A DNA stretch of 64,000 nt from Nocardioides jishulii (GCF_006007965.1 NZ_CP040748.1:3472001-3536000), one strand, 5' to 3'; numbered from the stretch's first letter, positions 17,135 to 25,680 are shown. Numbers and translations are program-made. Notes: generated from the letters alone by a model not told the origin.

Positions 17135-17932
17135 ATGACTTCCTTCGCCATCGGTGCCCACGTCGCCTCCGACGACCCGGTCCAGCACGCGCAGGCGCGC
17201 GGCATGTCGGTCGTCCAGATGTTCCTCGGCGACCCGCAGAGCTACAAGGGCCCGGTCGTGGAGTACGCAGGCGGAGCGGAGGCGCTCAAGGCGGCGGCCG
17301 AGGAGGCCGGGGTCGACATCTACGTGCACGCCCCCTACGTGATCAACGTGGCCACCACCAACAACCGCATCCGGATCCCCAGCCGCAAGCTGCTGCAGCA
17401 GCACGTCAACGCGGCCGCCTCGATCGGCGCCAAGGGCCTGGTCGTGCACGGCGGCCACGTCAACAAGACCGACGACCCCGAGAAGGGTTTCGACAACTGG
17501 CGCAAGGCCATCGAGGCCACCGACCTCGCCGTGCCGGTGCTCATCGAGAACACCGCCGGTGGTGACAACGCGATGACGCGCCACCTCGACCGCATCGGCC
17601 GCGTATTCGAGGCAATCAGCAGCGCCGAGGGGGCCGACCGTGTCGGCTTCTGCCTCGACACCTGCCACGCCCACGCCGGCGGCAACGACCTGGAGACGGT
17701 CGTCGAGAGGGTGCGTGCGGTGACCGGACGGATCGACCTCGTGCACGGCAACGACAGTCGCGACGCCTTCGACTCCGGTGCCGACCGGCACGCCAACCTC
17801 GGCCACGGGCAGATTGACCCCGACCTGCTCGCCACCGTGATCCGCGCTGCCGGTGCGCCGGTCATCCTCGAGACCCCCGGCAGCGTCGAGGACCACGTCG
17901 CCGACGCGAGCTGGCTCACCTCCCGCCTCTGA
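17135..17932 (+). CDS. nfo: Endonuclease IV (AP endonuclease)
   Basis: 265 residues of the xylose-isomerase-like TIM barrel of endonuclease IV. Metal-ligand motifs are present in order: GAHV near the N-terminus, VVHGGHVNK, LIENTAGG, GFCLDTCHAHAGG, HGNDSRDAFDSGADRHANLGHGQI and ILETPG. It cuts abasic sites in DNA during base excision repair using a zinc cluster. The start at 17135 gives the family N-terminus and matches a leaderless promoter. It is divergent from the rpsF operon. Confidence 0.93.
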   Translation: MTSFAIGAHVASDDPVQHAQARGMSVVQMFLGDPQSYKGPVVEYAGGAEALKAAAEEAGVDIYVHAPYVINVATTNNRIRIPSRKLLQQHVNAAASIGAKGLVVHGGHVNKTDDPEKGFDNWRKAIEATDLAVPVLIENTAGGDNAMTRHLDRIGRVFEAISSAEGADRVGFCLDTCHAHAGGNDLETVVERVRAVTGRIDLVHGNDSRDAFDSGADRHANLGHGQIDPDLLATVIRAAGAPVILETPGSVEDHVADASWLTSRL

Positions 17933-18112
17933 CGGGCTCGCTGAGGAACCGAAATCCCCGTTCTTGCGTCATAGGTCACAACCTGACGCGTTCCACCCAT
18001 GTACGCCTCGGGTCGAGGAGGCGGCGGCGGACCTGTCCCGCGGGGGCGGACAGGTCCGCTGCCGCGTCCGGGGGCCGAGGAGCAGCGCCCCCTCGCAGCC
18101 GGGACCTACGGG

Positions 18113-18118
18113 TAGCCT
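18113..18118 (+). promoter_or_regulatory. -10 element TAGCCT of FemX-like gene
   Basis: TAGCCT (TANNNT) is followed by 7 nt and then the GTG at 18126. No ribosome-binding site lies between, so this is another probable leaderless start. It also decides the start against a long upstream open frame. Confidence 0.5.
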
Positions 18119-18125
18119 CGGGGCC

Positions 18126-19298
18126 GTGTCTTCCCGCCAGCTCGCCCAGCCCCTGACCCTGCGTGCAGTGACTCCCGCCGAGCACCTCGCATTCATCCGT
18201 ACCCAGCCGTCCGCCTCGTTCCTGCAGGTCCCGGCGTGGGGGCCGGTGAAGTCGGAGTGGCAGCACGAGTCGCTCGGATGGTTCCGCCCGGGTGCCGACG
18301 GCGAGGAGATGGTCGGTGCGGCGCTCGTGCTCTACCGCCAGCTCCCCAAGGTGAAGCGCTACCTGGCCTACCTGCCGGAGGGTCCCGTCATCGACTGGGC
18401 CTCCTTCACCGACCCCGACGCGCGGCTGGGCGACTGGCTCGACCCGCTGAGTGCGTACCTGAAGAAGAAGGGCGCCTTCGGCATCCGCATCGGGCCGCCC
18501 GTGGTCACCCGCCGGTGGTCGGCGGCGCAGATCAAGGAAGGGGTCTCCGACCCCGCCGTCCGTCGTCTCGACGACATCGCGCCCCTGGAGCGCACGCCCA
18601 CCGGTGCCGCGATCGTCTCCCAGCTGCACGAGCTGGGCTGGCAGCCGCAGGCCGCGGAGGGTGGCTTCGCCGCTGGCCAGCCGCAGTACAACTTCCACGT
18701 CCCGCTGACCGTCGACGGCCGCGCCAAGACCGAGGACGAGGTCCTCAAGTCGATGAACCAGCTCTGGCGCCGCAACATCAAGAAGGCCGCGAAGGCAGGC
18801 GTCGAGGTCACCCGCGGCACCCGTGACGACCTGGCGGCCTTCCACGAGCTGTACGTGCACACCGCCGAGCGCGACCACTTCACGCCGCGGCCGCTGTCGT
18901 ACTTCCAGAAGATGTGGGACTCCCTCACTCCGGAGGAGGACGACCGCTTCGTGCTCCACCTCGCCCGCCACGAGGGCGACCTGGTCGCCGCGACGATCTC
19001 GATCCGCGTCGGTCAGCATGCCTGGTACTCCTACGGCGCCTCCTCGACGGAGAAGCGCGACGTCCGTGGGTCCAACGCCGTGCAGTGGGAGATGATCCGC
19101 AGCGCGCTCGCCGCCGGCGCGACCGTCTACGACATGCGCGGCATCACCGACACCCTCGACGCCGACGACCCGCACGTGGGGCTGATCCAGTTCAAGGTCG
19201 GCACCGGCGGGGAGGCCGTCGAGTACGTCGGCGAGTGGGACCTGCCGATCAACCGCCCGATCTACGCGGCGTTCCAGCTCTACATGAAGAGGCGATGA
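18126..19298 (+). CDS. FemX/FemAB-type peptidoglycan interpeptide-bridge aminoacyltransferase
   Basis: 390 residues with the two GNAT-like halves of the Fem family. It has an N-terminal AEHLAFIRTQPSASFLQVPAWGPVK segment, an internal lysine/arginine-rich helical arm (NQLWRRNIKKAAKAGVEV), and the C-terminal YDMRGITDTLDADDPHVGLIQFKVGTGGE signature. These enzymes add amino acids from aminoacyl-tRNA to lipid II or peptidoglycan stem peptides in the cytoplasm. The GTG at 18126 is set by the leaderless promoter and by where family similarity begins. One base separates its stop from the next gene, so the two are co-transcribed. Which amino acid is transferred cannot be told. Confidence 0.87.
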   Translation: MSSRQLAQPLTLRAVTPAEHLAFIRTQPSASFLQVPAWGPVKSEWQHESLGWFRPGADGEEMVGAALVLYRQLPKVKRYLAYLPEGPVIDWASFTDPDARLGDWLDPLSAYLKKKGAFGIRIGPPVVTRRWSAAQIKEGVSDPAVRRLDDIAPLERTPTGAAIVSQLHELGWQPQAAEGGFAAGQPQYNFHVPLTVDGRAKTEDEVLKSMNQLWRRNIKKAAKAGVEVTRGTRDDLAAFHELYVHTAERDHFTPRPLSYFQKMWDSLTPEEDDRFVLHLARHEGDLVAATISIRVGQHAWYSYGASSTEKRDVRGSNAVQWEMIRSALAAGATVYDMRGITDTLDADDPHVGLIQFKVGTGGEAVEYVGEWDLPINRPIYAAFQLYMKRR

Positions 19299-19299
19299 G

Positions 19300-20376
19300 A
19301 TGACCCTGACCCTCCACGTCGACGGACCCCGCTGGCGCGAGCACCTGGTGGAAGTCGCCGAGCGCACCCCCGGACTCGTCCCGGTCGCCAAGGGCAACGG
19401 CTACGGCTTCGGCCTGGGGCGCCTCGCCAGGCGTACGCAGTGGCTCGCCGACCGCGGTGTGGGCACCGGCCAGACCTGGGGCGACGTGCTCGCCGTCGGG
19501 ACCTACGACGAGGTCGCCGAGGTCGCCGACCGCTTCCACGGCAGCATCCTCGTCCTCACCCCGTGGCGTCCCTTCGGCGCAGCCCTCGAGGTCGACCCGG
19601 CGTTCGCGGGACGGGTCATCCACACGGTGAGCCGCGCGGAGGACCTCGCCGCCCTGCTCGAGCGTCAGCCCGACGCCCGCTACGTGCTCGAGCTGGTCAC
19701 CTCGATGCTGCGCCACGGCATGACCGGCCGCGACCTGCGCGGCCTGGGCGGGCTCACCGCCCGGGGCCGCCTGGAGGGCATCGCCCTGCACCTCCCGCTG
19801 GCGCAGGGCTCCCACCTCTCCCAGGTGCAGCGACTGATCACCGACGCCGTCTCCGCCGACCTGCCCACGCGCACGCTGTGGGTGAGCCACCTGACCGACT
19901 CCGAGCACGAGCGGCTGCGCGCCTCCTACTCCGACTACACCATCCGACCGCGCATCGGCACCGGTCTGTGGTTGGGCGACCGCGGCGCGTTGAAGGTCAC
20001 CGCGCAGGTGCTCGACGTGCACCCGGTCGAGCGCGGCGACGTCTTCGGCTACCGCTCCCGTACGGCGCCCAAGAGCGGCCACGTGCTCATCGTCTCCGGG
20101 GGCACGGCCCACGGCATCGGCCTGGCGGCGCCCTCGGGCGACCTCTCGCTCAAGTCCCGGGCCGCCACCCTGGCCCGAGGCGGCCTGGACGCCGTCGGCT
20201 TCGTCCGCTCGCCCTACTTCATCGGCGGCAAGCAGTGCCTCTTCGCCGAGCCGCCGCACATGCAGGCCTCGATGCTCTTCCTGCCCCACGGCTCACCGGT
20301 GCCGGCGGTCGGCGACGAGATCGACGTACGCGTGCGCTTCACCACGACGTCGTTCGACCGGGTCGAGATTTCCTGA
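19300..20376 (+). CDS. Alanine racemase-like fold-type III PLP protein
   Basis: 358 residues. The N-terminal TIM barrel holds the PLP-lysine motif in the form PVAKGNGYGFG (K30), and HGMTG appears where alanine racemases have their substrate-contacting histidine. The C-terminal beta domain is recognisable by IGTGLWLGDRGALKVTAQVLDVHPVERGDVFGYR. The PLP motif differs from the usual VVKANAYGHG, and the protein may racemise another amino acid or supply a D-amino acid for the wall. Its start lies 1 bp after the FemX stop, so the pair likely works in the same peptidoglycan step. It converges on the DUF4241 gene. Confidence 0.75.
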   Translation: MTLTLHVDGPRWREHLVEVAERTPGLVPVAKGNGYGFGLGRLARRTQWLADRGVGTGQTWGDVLAVGTYDEVAEVADRFHGSILVLTPWRPFGAALEVDPAFAGRVIHTVSRAEDLAALLERQPDARYVLELVTSMLRHGMTGRDLRGLGGLTARGRLEGIALHLPLAQGSHLSQVQRLITDAVSADLPTRTLWVSHLTDSEHERLRASYSDYTIRPRIGTGLWLGDRGALKVTAQVLDVHPVERGDVFGYRSRTAPKSGHVLIVSGGTAHGIGLAAPSGDLSLKSRAATLARGGLDAVGFVRSPYFIGGKQCLFAEPPHMQASMLFLPHGSPVPAVGDEIDVRVRFTTTSFDRVEIS

Positions 20377-20395
20377 CCCCTCGTCAGCGGCCCTG

Positions 20396-21019
20396 CTACA
20401 CGGGCTGCGCCCCGTCGAGGATCTTGAGGTCCACCAGCACCGCGACTCCTTGGCCGTCACGGTCGAAGCCGACCCACGCCGCGTACTCGTCCGGGCCGTC
20501 CGGCACCTCGAACACCACGGCGGCGACCCGGCCCTGCACCTCCATCGTGACCACCTGCTCGGCCAGCGCCGCGTCGAAGACCCGCTTCATCTGCGCGTCG
20601 TCCTCGAACACCTCCTGCAGGAGCGCGGCGTCGGTGATGTCGTAGAAGGCGCCCAGTCCTGAGTCACAGTCGAGGTGGACGTGCTCCTCGGCCTGGACTA
20701 CCGGTTGCCACGTCGCGACGTCAGCGAGCCGACCGATCGACGCGGCGCATGCCATCGGCTGCGGCTCCGTGCCGCTCCCACGGGGAACGTCGATGGTGCT
20801 CAACGTCGTTGGCCACTCACCCTTCCCGAGGAGGACCGCCGGGAACTCCGGGGAGACCTCCGGGAACCAGGGATCGGCGATCGCCAGCATTCCCCACGGC
20901 AACTCGATCGACGGCCCGGCCACCGCCCGCAACGTCACGGTCCGCTGAGCACGACCCTCCTGCTCGGGCAGCACGAACCGGTCACCGAAACGAACGAGGT
21001 CGGACGGTTGTGTCGTCAC
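20396..21019 (-). CDS. DUF4241 family protein
   Basis: 207 residues with DUF4241-like features: FVLPEQEGRAQRTVTLRAVAGPSIELPWGMLAIADPW near the N-terminus, then CDSGLGAFYDITDA and a beta-rich C-terminus ending VAVLVDLKIL. No enzymatic residues are known to me. The GTG at 21019 has GGAGGA 6 nt upstream. It is the last of a reverse-strand group with a small membrane protein and a pentapeptide-like protein, next to the RHS array. A role as an immunity or accessory protein is possible from location only. Confidence 0.65.
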   Translation of the reverse strand: MTTQPSDLVRFGDRFVLPEQEGRAQRTVTLRAVAGPSIELPWGMLAIADPWFPEVSPEFPAVLLGKGEWPTTLSTIDVPRGSGTEPQPMACAASIGRLADVATWQPVVQAEEHVHLDCDSGLGAFYDITDAALLQEVFEDDAQMKRVFDAALAEQVVTMEVQGRVAAVVFEVPDGPDEYAAWVGFDRDGQGVAVLVDLKILDGAQPV

Positions 21020-21035
21020 TCGCACTCCTCCATCA

Positions 21036-21230
21036 TCATGGGTCCTCCGTGTCATGCACTTCTGGTGTCTCACTCGGATCACTACGTCCTGGGATCGACA
21101 GGAGGGCGAGGATCATGAAGAGGGATCCGGACTGCACCATGGTCAGGGGCGTCAGGGCGATCGCTGCGACCAGCAGCACAGCCAGGACCACCACCACCTG
21201 GAGGAGCGGGTCTGACTTGAGTCGCTCCAT
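21036..21230 (-). CDS. Small two-helix membrane protein
   Basis: 64 residues: a short polar start (MERLKSDPLL), two hydrophobic segments separated by a PLTMVQSG turn, and an acidic polar tail. I do not recognise it. GGGGAG lies 3 nt before the ATG at 21230; an ATG four codons earlier (21242) is also possible. It ends 16 bp before the DUF4241 start, and the two are probably co-transcribed. Confidence 0.5.
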   Translation of the reverse strand: MERLKSDPLLQVVVVLAVLLVAAIALTPLTMVQSGSLFMILALLSIPGRSDPSETPEVHDTEDP

Positions 21231-21352
21231 GGTCTCCCCCATCTGCTCTCACACGTGGCATGGCCCCGCACGACACGGTCCCACGATCGGTGGGCGACAG
21301 CAGCGGATCCGCCACCGACGTTCGACCGGTTCGAGGACCGCCGGGGCCCATG

Positions 21353-22114
21353 TCAGCCATCGGGCAGTTCCACCGCGATCAGCGCGCGCCACATCCGCCT
21401 CCACGTGCCATCCATCAAGGGGTCGTCCAGACGCACGACCTTGGTGCTCTGCACGTTCGCAGGCTCGAGGTCGACCCAGTAGAACTCCAACCACCGCAGC
21501 AGCTCCGGGTCACTCCCATCCTGCTCGAGCCTGCTGCGCAGCGCCCGCATCCGGTCCGGCACGCGGTCGACACGGACGTGGTGCTCGTCGCGCGGCCACA
21601 GTTGGTCATCCACCGGCACCTCGGCAGACAGCCCCATCCCCAGCAGGTCTGCCCGGCTGAAGTCGTTGCCGATGATCACGTTGCGCGGAGCACCCGGCTC
21701 GTCCTCACGACCCCACAGCGACAGACTGTCGACCGTGCCGATGAAACGGTTGCGCACCAGGTCGACGGCGAAGAAGTGAGCGTTCCACCGGCACGAGTCG
21801 AACGTGCAGTCCTCGAACCTGACCCGCCGGGCGAACACCCTCCTCAAGTCACAGCGGGTGAAGACGCACCTCGTGAAGCGAGACGCAGCATCGGGATCAG
21901 GCAACGGGCTCCCCAGGTACCAGTCGAGCCTGCAGTCGACGAACTCGCTGTCCACGAAGTCGCAGTCCCGGAAGGACAACCAGTCCGGCCCATCCTTGAT
22001 CCGCTCGAAGCGCACGCCCTCCAGCCGGCGGCCGTCAAACCGCCACTGCACCCCATCGCGCGGACGCTTGCGCACCACAGTCCCGGGAGGCAGGTCGGGT
22101 CCCTCGACGAACAT
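21353..22114 (-). CDS. Pentapeptide-repeat-like protein
   Basis: 253 residues. The central part (about 35-160) has a quasi-repeated alternation of hydrophobic and polar residues with F/C at spaced positions (FRDCDFVDSEFVDCRLD, TRCVFTRCDLRRVFARRVRFEDCTFDSC), as in right-handed beta-helix pentapeptide proteins. The C-terminal 90 residues are helical with many tryptophans. Its role is unknown; some pentapeptide proteins mimic DNA or protect targets. AGGAG lies 6 nt before the ATG at 22114. It stands just beyond the end of the RHS array in the same orientation, so an array-related function is conceivable. The 110 bp after it hold nothing clear. Confidence 0.65.
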   Translation of the reverse strand: MFVEGPDLPPGTVVRKRPRDGVQWRFDGRRLEGVRFERIKDGPDWLSFRDCDFVDSEFVDCRLDWYLGSPLPDPDAASRFTRCVFTRCDLRRVFARRVRFEDCTFDSCRWNAHFFAVDLVRNRFIGTVDSLSLWGREDEPGAPRNVIIGNDFSRADLLGMGLSAEVPVDDQLWPRDEHHVRVDRVPDRMRALRSRLEQDGSDPELLRWLEFYWVDLEPANVQSTKVVRLDDPLMDGTWRRMWRALIAVELPDG

Positions 22115-22167
22115 GCTGGACTCCTCTCGACTCACGGCTCAGAAGAACCAGCCAGGCCAACGGTAGG

Positions 22168-22566
22168 TCACCCCCATCGCGTCGACGTACTGCTTGCCCT
22201 GGTCAGGCGAACGCACCCGAGAATGAGACCGACCGCGAGAACAGCCCACCCGAAGGTCACGACCCACTCGCTGCGCAGTGCCGCGACCGTGCCCTTGATG
22301 ATCGCGATGGCGACCAAGGCCAGGACCACCTTGACGCTCACACCCGTCAGGTCGGTCCCTCGACTCCCGCTCGCGCCACGGGGTCCCGCGCCGAGGTCCG
22401 TCAGCACCATGACAAGTGCAAGCACCAGCATCGCCAAGGTCACGGCCAACGCCAACGGCAGCGGCCACCGCTGGTGGGTCTCCGCGATCATCATCGATGT
22501 CGTGAGCACGAGCCCGGCGACGACGAGACGTTCAGGAGCCGCGGGCGCCTGTCTCCTATTTCGCAT
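22168..22566 (-). CDS. Putative immunity membrane protein of the last RHS unit
   Basis: 132 residues with four hydrophobic helices and short polar loops. I do not recognise a family. The ATG at 22566 overlaps the end of the RHS reading frame by 11 bp, with GGTGGAG 6 nt upstream inside the RHS gene, so the two are translationally coupled. By position it should neutralise the tip encoded by the RHS frame ending at 22556. This is inference from toxin/immunity gene order; no motif proves it. Confidence 0.55.
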   Translation of the reverse strand: MRNRRQAPAAPERLVVAGLVLTTSMMIAETHQRWPLPLALAVTLAMLVLALVMVLTDLGAGPRGASGSRGTDLTGVSVKVVLALVAIAIIKGTVAALRSEWVVTFGWAVLAVGLILGCVRLTRASSTSTRWG

Positions 22567-23197
22567 GGCAGGCTCCACCAGGACGTATCGACATCGCATA
22601 GTCGACGAACGCCACCAACGCTGTGCCCGCCTGCGCATAGCGCGCGGCTTTGAGTGCCAATGCGTTCGCGAAGTGGACCGTCGAGAACTGCGCTGCGACG
22701 AACCCCGCGCCTGTCACCAGTGTGGTGAACACTGAATAGCGACAACCGATGGTGACCTGACCATAAGTTGCGATGTCCCGGAACAGTCGCATCACGCCTG
22801 TGATCACCACATTGTTCGTCGTGCCGATGGCAGCGAGCGCGGCCGCGTCGTAGGAGCGACTCGAACCCCCTTCCGCCACGGGCGCGTAGCTGACCGCCAT
22901 CTCCCCCGTGGGGTCGACGTACGAGTAAGGCTGGTTGCCCACGTACGGATACCAGTTCAACGCGTCCACCGGGTCCTCAGACGCGAACCGACCCACCCCG
23001 GCGTCGTACCAGCGGGCCCGGGCGAAGTGCATCCCCACGTCACCGTCCCACGCGTGACCGGTGTACCCGTAGACGTCACCCAGGCCCACCGCACCCGTAC
23101 CGGCCGGCTGACCGAACACCGAGTACGCCGAGGACGACACCACCCCGCCGCACGCCGCACACCGTCTCACCATCAGACGTCGACTGCAGCGGATCAC
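22556..23197 (-). CDS. 5'-truncated RHS fragment with hydrophobic tip (unit A)
   Basis: The RHS core runs from SSSAYSVFGQPAGTG through YTGHAWDGD, RWYDAGVGRFASEDPVDA and YVDPTGEMA. A tip of about 110 residues follows, with hydrophobic segments and the ending G-G-A-C-H-A-K. The first 18 codons are not RHS-like: compared with the other copies, about 50 bp of core have been deleted at 23150-23160, shifting the frame. Upstream RHS DNA (23161-23217) is still recognisable in another frame. No start codon with a good ribosome site is evident, so this is a remnant or is expressed only after recombination. It is followed by an overlapping membrane protein. Confidence 0.65.
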   Translation of the reverse strand: MIRCSRRLMVRRCAACGGVVSSSAYSVFGQPAGTGAVGLGDVYGYTGHAWDGDVGMHFARARWYDAGVGRFASEDPVDALNWYPYVGNQPYSYVDPTGEMAVSYAPVAEGGSSRSYDAAALAAIGTTNNVVITGVMRLFRDIATYGQVTIGCRYSVFTTLVTGAGFVAAQFSTVHFANALALKAARYAQAGTALVAFVDYAMSIRPGGACHAK

Positions 23198-23294
23198 CCG
23201 AAGGCGCCGTCACGAACGTCCAGACCAGCACCCCCGAGCACACCGACTCCGAGACCCGGTCGTCAGTGCACGGCTCAGGCGCCGCGTCCGTCGA

Positions 23295-23690
23295 TCACGA
23301 GGACGTCGCACGGGAGCGTAGGAACAGCATGAGGGCCGTGCCCACCGTCAGAGCGCCAAGCGACACCAACGACACCAGGAGCCTCCCGTCCCAGGCGGCG
23401 GCCACCATCGTCCAGCCCAACCCCACAGCCACGATGCCGATGAAGAGGTGATCCGAGAGAGAAGCCGCTTTCGGTGACTGCATGCGCGGTCGACGTACGA
23501 CCATCCAGACGACCAGCGCAGCCACCACCCCCACCCAGGCCATCCCCAGCCAGAACGTGTAGTGGTCAAGGTCGGAATCGAGCCCCATGAACCACAACAC
23601 CATCGCCCACATCGCCAACGGCGTGAGCAAATGGTCCCGCTCGACACCAGCCCTGGATGTGGAGGTGCCGACGCCTCGGTCAGTTGCCAC
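23295..23690 (-). CDS. Putative immunity membrane protein, duplicated copy 1
   Basis: 131 residues with three to four hydrophobic helices. It lies wholly in the 615-bp repeat and differs from the copy at 25681-26076 by two residues that I can see (S/P and I/N in the SDHLF region). The GTG at 23690 overlaps by 11 bp the end of a tip remnant that ends in S-C-G-N. An in-frame start 20 codons upstream is open, but its extra residues lie within the tip DNA. Its cognate tip is only a remnant here. Confidence 0.55.
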   Translation of the reverse strand: MATDRGVGTSTSRAGVERDHLLTPLAMWAMVLWFMGLDSDLDHYTFWLGMAWVGVVAALVVWMVVRRPRMQSPKAASLSDHLFIGIVAVGLGWTMVAAAWDGRLLVSLVSLGALTVGTALMLFLRSRATSS

Positions 23691-23793
23691 AACTGCCCCG
23701 CCTCTTGAGGTGGTCGATGTAGGTCTTGAGCCAGTGCGCCTCCGCTGCATCAGACGTCACCGGCAGCCGAAAGCTGGAGACAATCACGGCTCT
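23680..23793 (-). pseudogene. RHS tip remnant ending S-C-G-N, copy 1
   Basis: About 37 codons in frame (VSSFRLPVTSDAAEAHWLKT and following) end with a stop at 23680 inside the downstream membrane protein start. It looks like the last part of a variable tip without its RHS core. An almost identical copy lies at 26066-26179. Confidence 0.45.
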
Positions 23794-24179
23794 TCCAGCT
23801 CGTCGCCACCATCGTGGCTGAGGGTCGACACCCGCCCGCCTTGTGGAGACCGTGGCGGAATCCAGGCAACCAGAGTCAGGAGCAGAGCTGGAAGTACCCA
23901 CCACCCGGCTCCTGAGGCGTCATCGAGCCAAGCGTCGATGAAGCCCCAGATGCACACCCCTACGCCGATGAGCCAAGGCGCCATGCCGACACCCGTGCCC
24001 ATGCCGATCTCTCTCAGGAGGAGGACCAACCCCACAGAAACAGCCCAGGGGACGGCCATCGCGACGAGGTCCCATGCGCCGACCTGCGGCCACGAGAGCA
24101 CTGCCACCGCCACGTACGCGGCCATCAACGCGAACCCGATGCCCCAGAGGTGCACGCGTGACTCAGACGCCACGGCCAC
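23784..24179 (-). CDS. Putative immunity membrane protein (four helices)
   Basis: 131 residues with about four membrane helices (SRVHLWGIGFALMAAYVAVAV, AWDLVAMAVPWAVSVGLVLLL, a third at WLIGVGVCIWGFI, and WWVLPALLLTLVAWI). The GTG at 24179 overlaps by about 17 bp the end of a tip remnant finishing G-A-C-G-R-G-V. A shortened relative with an internal deletion lies at 30248-30436, so this membrane protein family occurs twice in the array. Function is inferred from position. Confidence 0.55.
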   Translation of the reverse strand: MAVASESRVHLWGIGFALMAAYVAVAVLSWPQVGAWDLVAMAVPWAVSVGLVLLLREIGMGTGVGMAPWLIGVGVCIWGFIDAWLDDASGAGWWVLPALLLTLVAWIPPRSPQGGRVSTLSHDGGDELEEP

Positions 24180-24348
24180 ATGCTCCGTTGGTCGTCATGC
24201 TGGACACGTAGCTAACCGCAGCGCTCACGAACTCCGCCAATGCGACGGCCGCCTTCGTGTAGGCCGCTGCCTTCGCACTGATGTTCGTGTACTTGAGAAC
24301 ATCTTTGAAGAGCACGGACACGCTCATCGACCCCGCAACGACGAAGTC
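24163..24348 (-). pseudogene. RHS tip remnant ending G-A-C-G-R-G-V
   Basis: An in-frame stretch (from about VVAGSMSVSVLFKDVLKY) resembles the tip of unit A: compare AKAAAYTKAAVALAEFV with LALKAARYAQAGTALVAFV. It has no RHS core in frame. Directly upstream (24350-24405) is a 56-bp piece nearly identical to part of the tip at 29973-30028 in a different frame, so this is a chimeric scar. Confidence 0.5.
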
Positions 24349-24431
24349 CCCACCATCAGCAGCTTGGCTTTTGCGTAGACCATCGCTCCCCGGTCTGCGG
24401 ACATCGCGAGTGAGGATGCCCGTTGGGCGAC

Positions 24432-24905
24432 TCACAGGGCCTCGAGGGAGGCGGCACCCAGGATGAGGAATCCGCTCAGAACGAGCAGTGCGCCATAGGC
24501 CCCGTCCTTGGCGGACCGGCGGCGCGCTCCCAGTAACGCCCCGAGGACGACCGACAGACACCCGGCCAGCAACAGCACGGCCCACGGCGGCACCGCCTCA
24601 CGCATCGCCACCGGCGGGAGAGTCACAGCAGCGACGGCCAGCATGCCCCGCCCATGCGGAGACGGCAATCCCTGCTTCCCTTCCGTCTCTGGGTCGGCGA
24701 AGCCTCCCAAAGCGAACACTGCCTCCTGTGCCACCACCAGGGCGACCGCCCCCAGCATGACCGCGAGGACAACGAACAGCAGCGAGGCCCCACCCGCCAG
24801 GCCCGACACCGACGACGCGATGCCGAAACCCGGGACCAGAAGTACCGGCCAGGCCCTGGCGGGAACCTCCCACAGCCCCCCCGCCGACGAGTGGTCCACT
24901 GCCAT
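24432..24905 (-). CDS. Putative immunity membrane protein of RHS unit B
   Basis: 157 residues, about four to five hydrophobic helices, not recognised. The ATG shares its first base with the last base of the RHS stop codon (TGATG at 24907-24903), so translation is coupled to the RHS tip. By gene order it is the candidate immunity protein for unit B. No conserved motif is visible. Confidence 0.6.
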   Translation of the reverse strand: MAVDHSSAGGLWEVPARAWPVLLVPGFGIASSVSGLAGGASLLFVVLAVMLGAVALVVAQEAVFALGGFADPETEGKQGLPSPHGRGMLAVAAVTLPPVAMREAVPPWAVLLLAGCLSVVLGALLGARRRSAKDGAYGALLVLSGFLILGAASLEAL

Positions 24906-25627
24906 CAGTCCTCACACGTCGAGCCCAGAGCCAACAGCTCGGTGGTCAGGAACCAAGCCAACTCCGCCAGAAGCAACTTGGAACGTGCGTACACCGACAA
25001 CCCTGGGGTCACATTGGCACCCATCAGGATCCACACCGCTGTCGCGTGAATGGCGAGGAGCTCCGCCCCGTCGCCATAAGCCTGACGCGCGCATCCTCCC
25101 CAGGGATTTGATGAGGCCAAAGAGGAGAGCAACGAGTATCCCCCCAACGCCCCGCTCGTGAAGTAGGTGACGATCAGCGCACCGGTAGACCCGATGATTC
25201 GCATCGCGGGGTCGAGGATCCGGGCGTAGAAGACCGCCACCTCGCCCGTGGGATCGGTGAGATCCATGGATCGGTTGCCCACGTACGTGTACAGGTTCAT
25301 CGCGTCAATCGGGTCTTCCGAGGCAAAACGCCCCACCCCGGCGTCGTACCACCGCGCCCGCGCGAAGTGCATCCCCGCGTCACCGTCCCACGCGTGACCG
25401 GTGTAGCCGAACGCGTCACCCAGACCCACCGCACCCGTACCGGCCGGCTGACCGAAGACCGAGTACGCCGAGGACGACACCACCGCGCCGGCAGAATCCA
25501 GCGTCCCCGTCCCCGTCACCGATCCCAGTCCGTCCAGCACGCCGCACACCGTCTCACCCTCAGCGGTCCAGCGCAGCGGATCACCGAAGGAACCGTCACG
25601 GCCGTCCAGACCAGCACCCCCGAGCAC
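24905..25627 (-). CDS. 5'-truncated RHS fragment with hydrophobic tip (unit B)
   Basis: 240-codon frame. The RHS core runs from GDPLRWTAEGETVCGVLDGLGSVTG to DLTDPTGEVA. The tip is about 105 residues, with FYARILDPAMRIIGSTGALIV, an internal G-G-C-A-R and the end S-T-C-E-D. Just upstream of the core start, one C is missing from the run present in sister copies (near 25583), so the frame shifts into unrelated codons and the first residues are not RHS. The tip is clearly related to those of units D and E. An overlapping membrane protein follows. Confidence 0.7.
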   Translation of the reverse strand: MLGGAGLDGRDGSFGDPLRWTAEGETVCGVLDGLGSVTGTGTLDSAGAVVSSSAYSVFGQPAGTGAVGLGDAFGYTGHAWDGDAGMHFARARWYDAGVGRFASEDPIDAMNLYTYVGNRSMDLTDPTGEVAVFYARILDPAMRIIGSTGALIVTYFTSGALGGYSLLSSLASSNPWGGCARQAYGDGAELLAIHATAVWILMGANVTPGLSVYARSKLLLAELAWFLTTELLALGSTCED

Positions 25628-25680
25628 ACCGACTCCGAGACCCGGTCGTCAGTGCACGGCTCAGGCGCCGCGTCCGTCGA

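Larger units (their letters stand above)
23217..23831. repeat. 615-bp direct repeat, copy 1
   Basis: This segment recurs at 25603-26217, offset 2386 bp, with about five base differences that I could spot. It carries an RHS junction piece, a membrane protein gene and the tip remnant before it. The near-identity points to a recent duplication. Confidence 0.9.
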
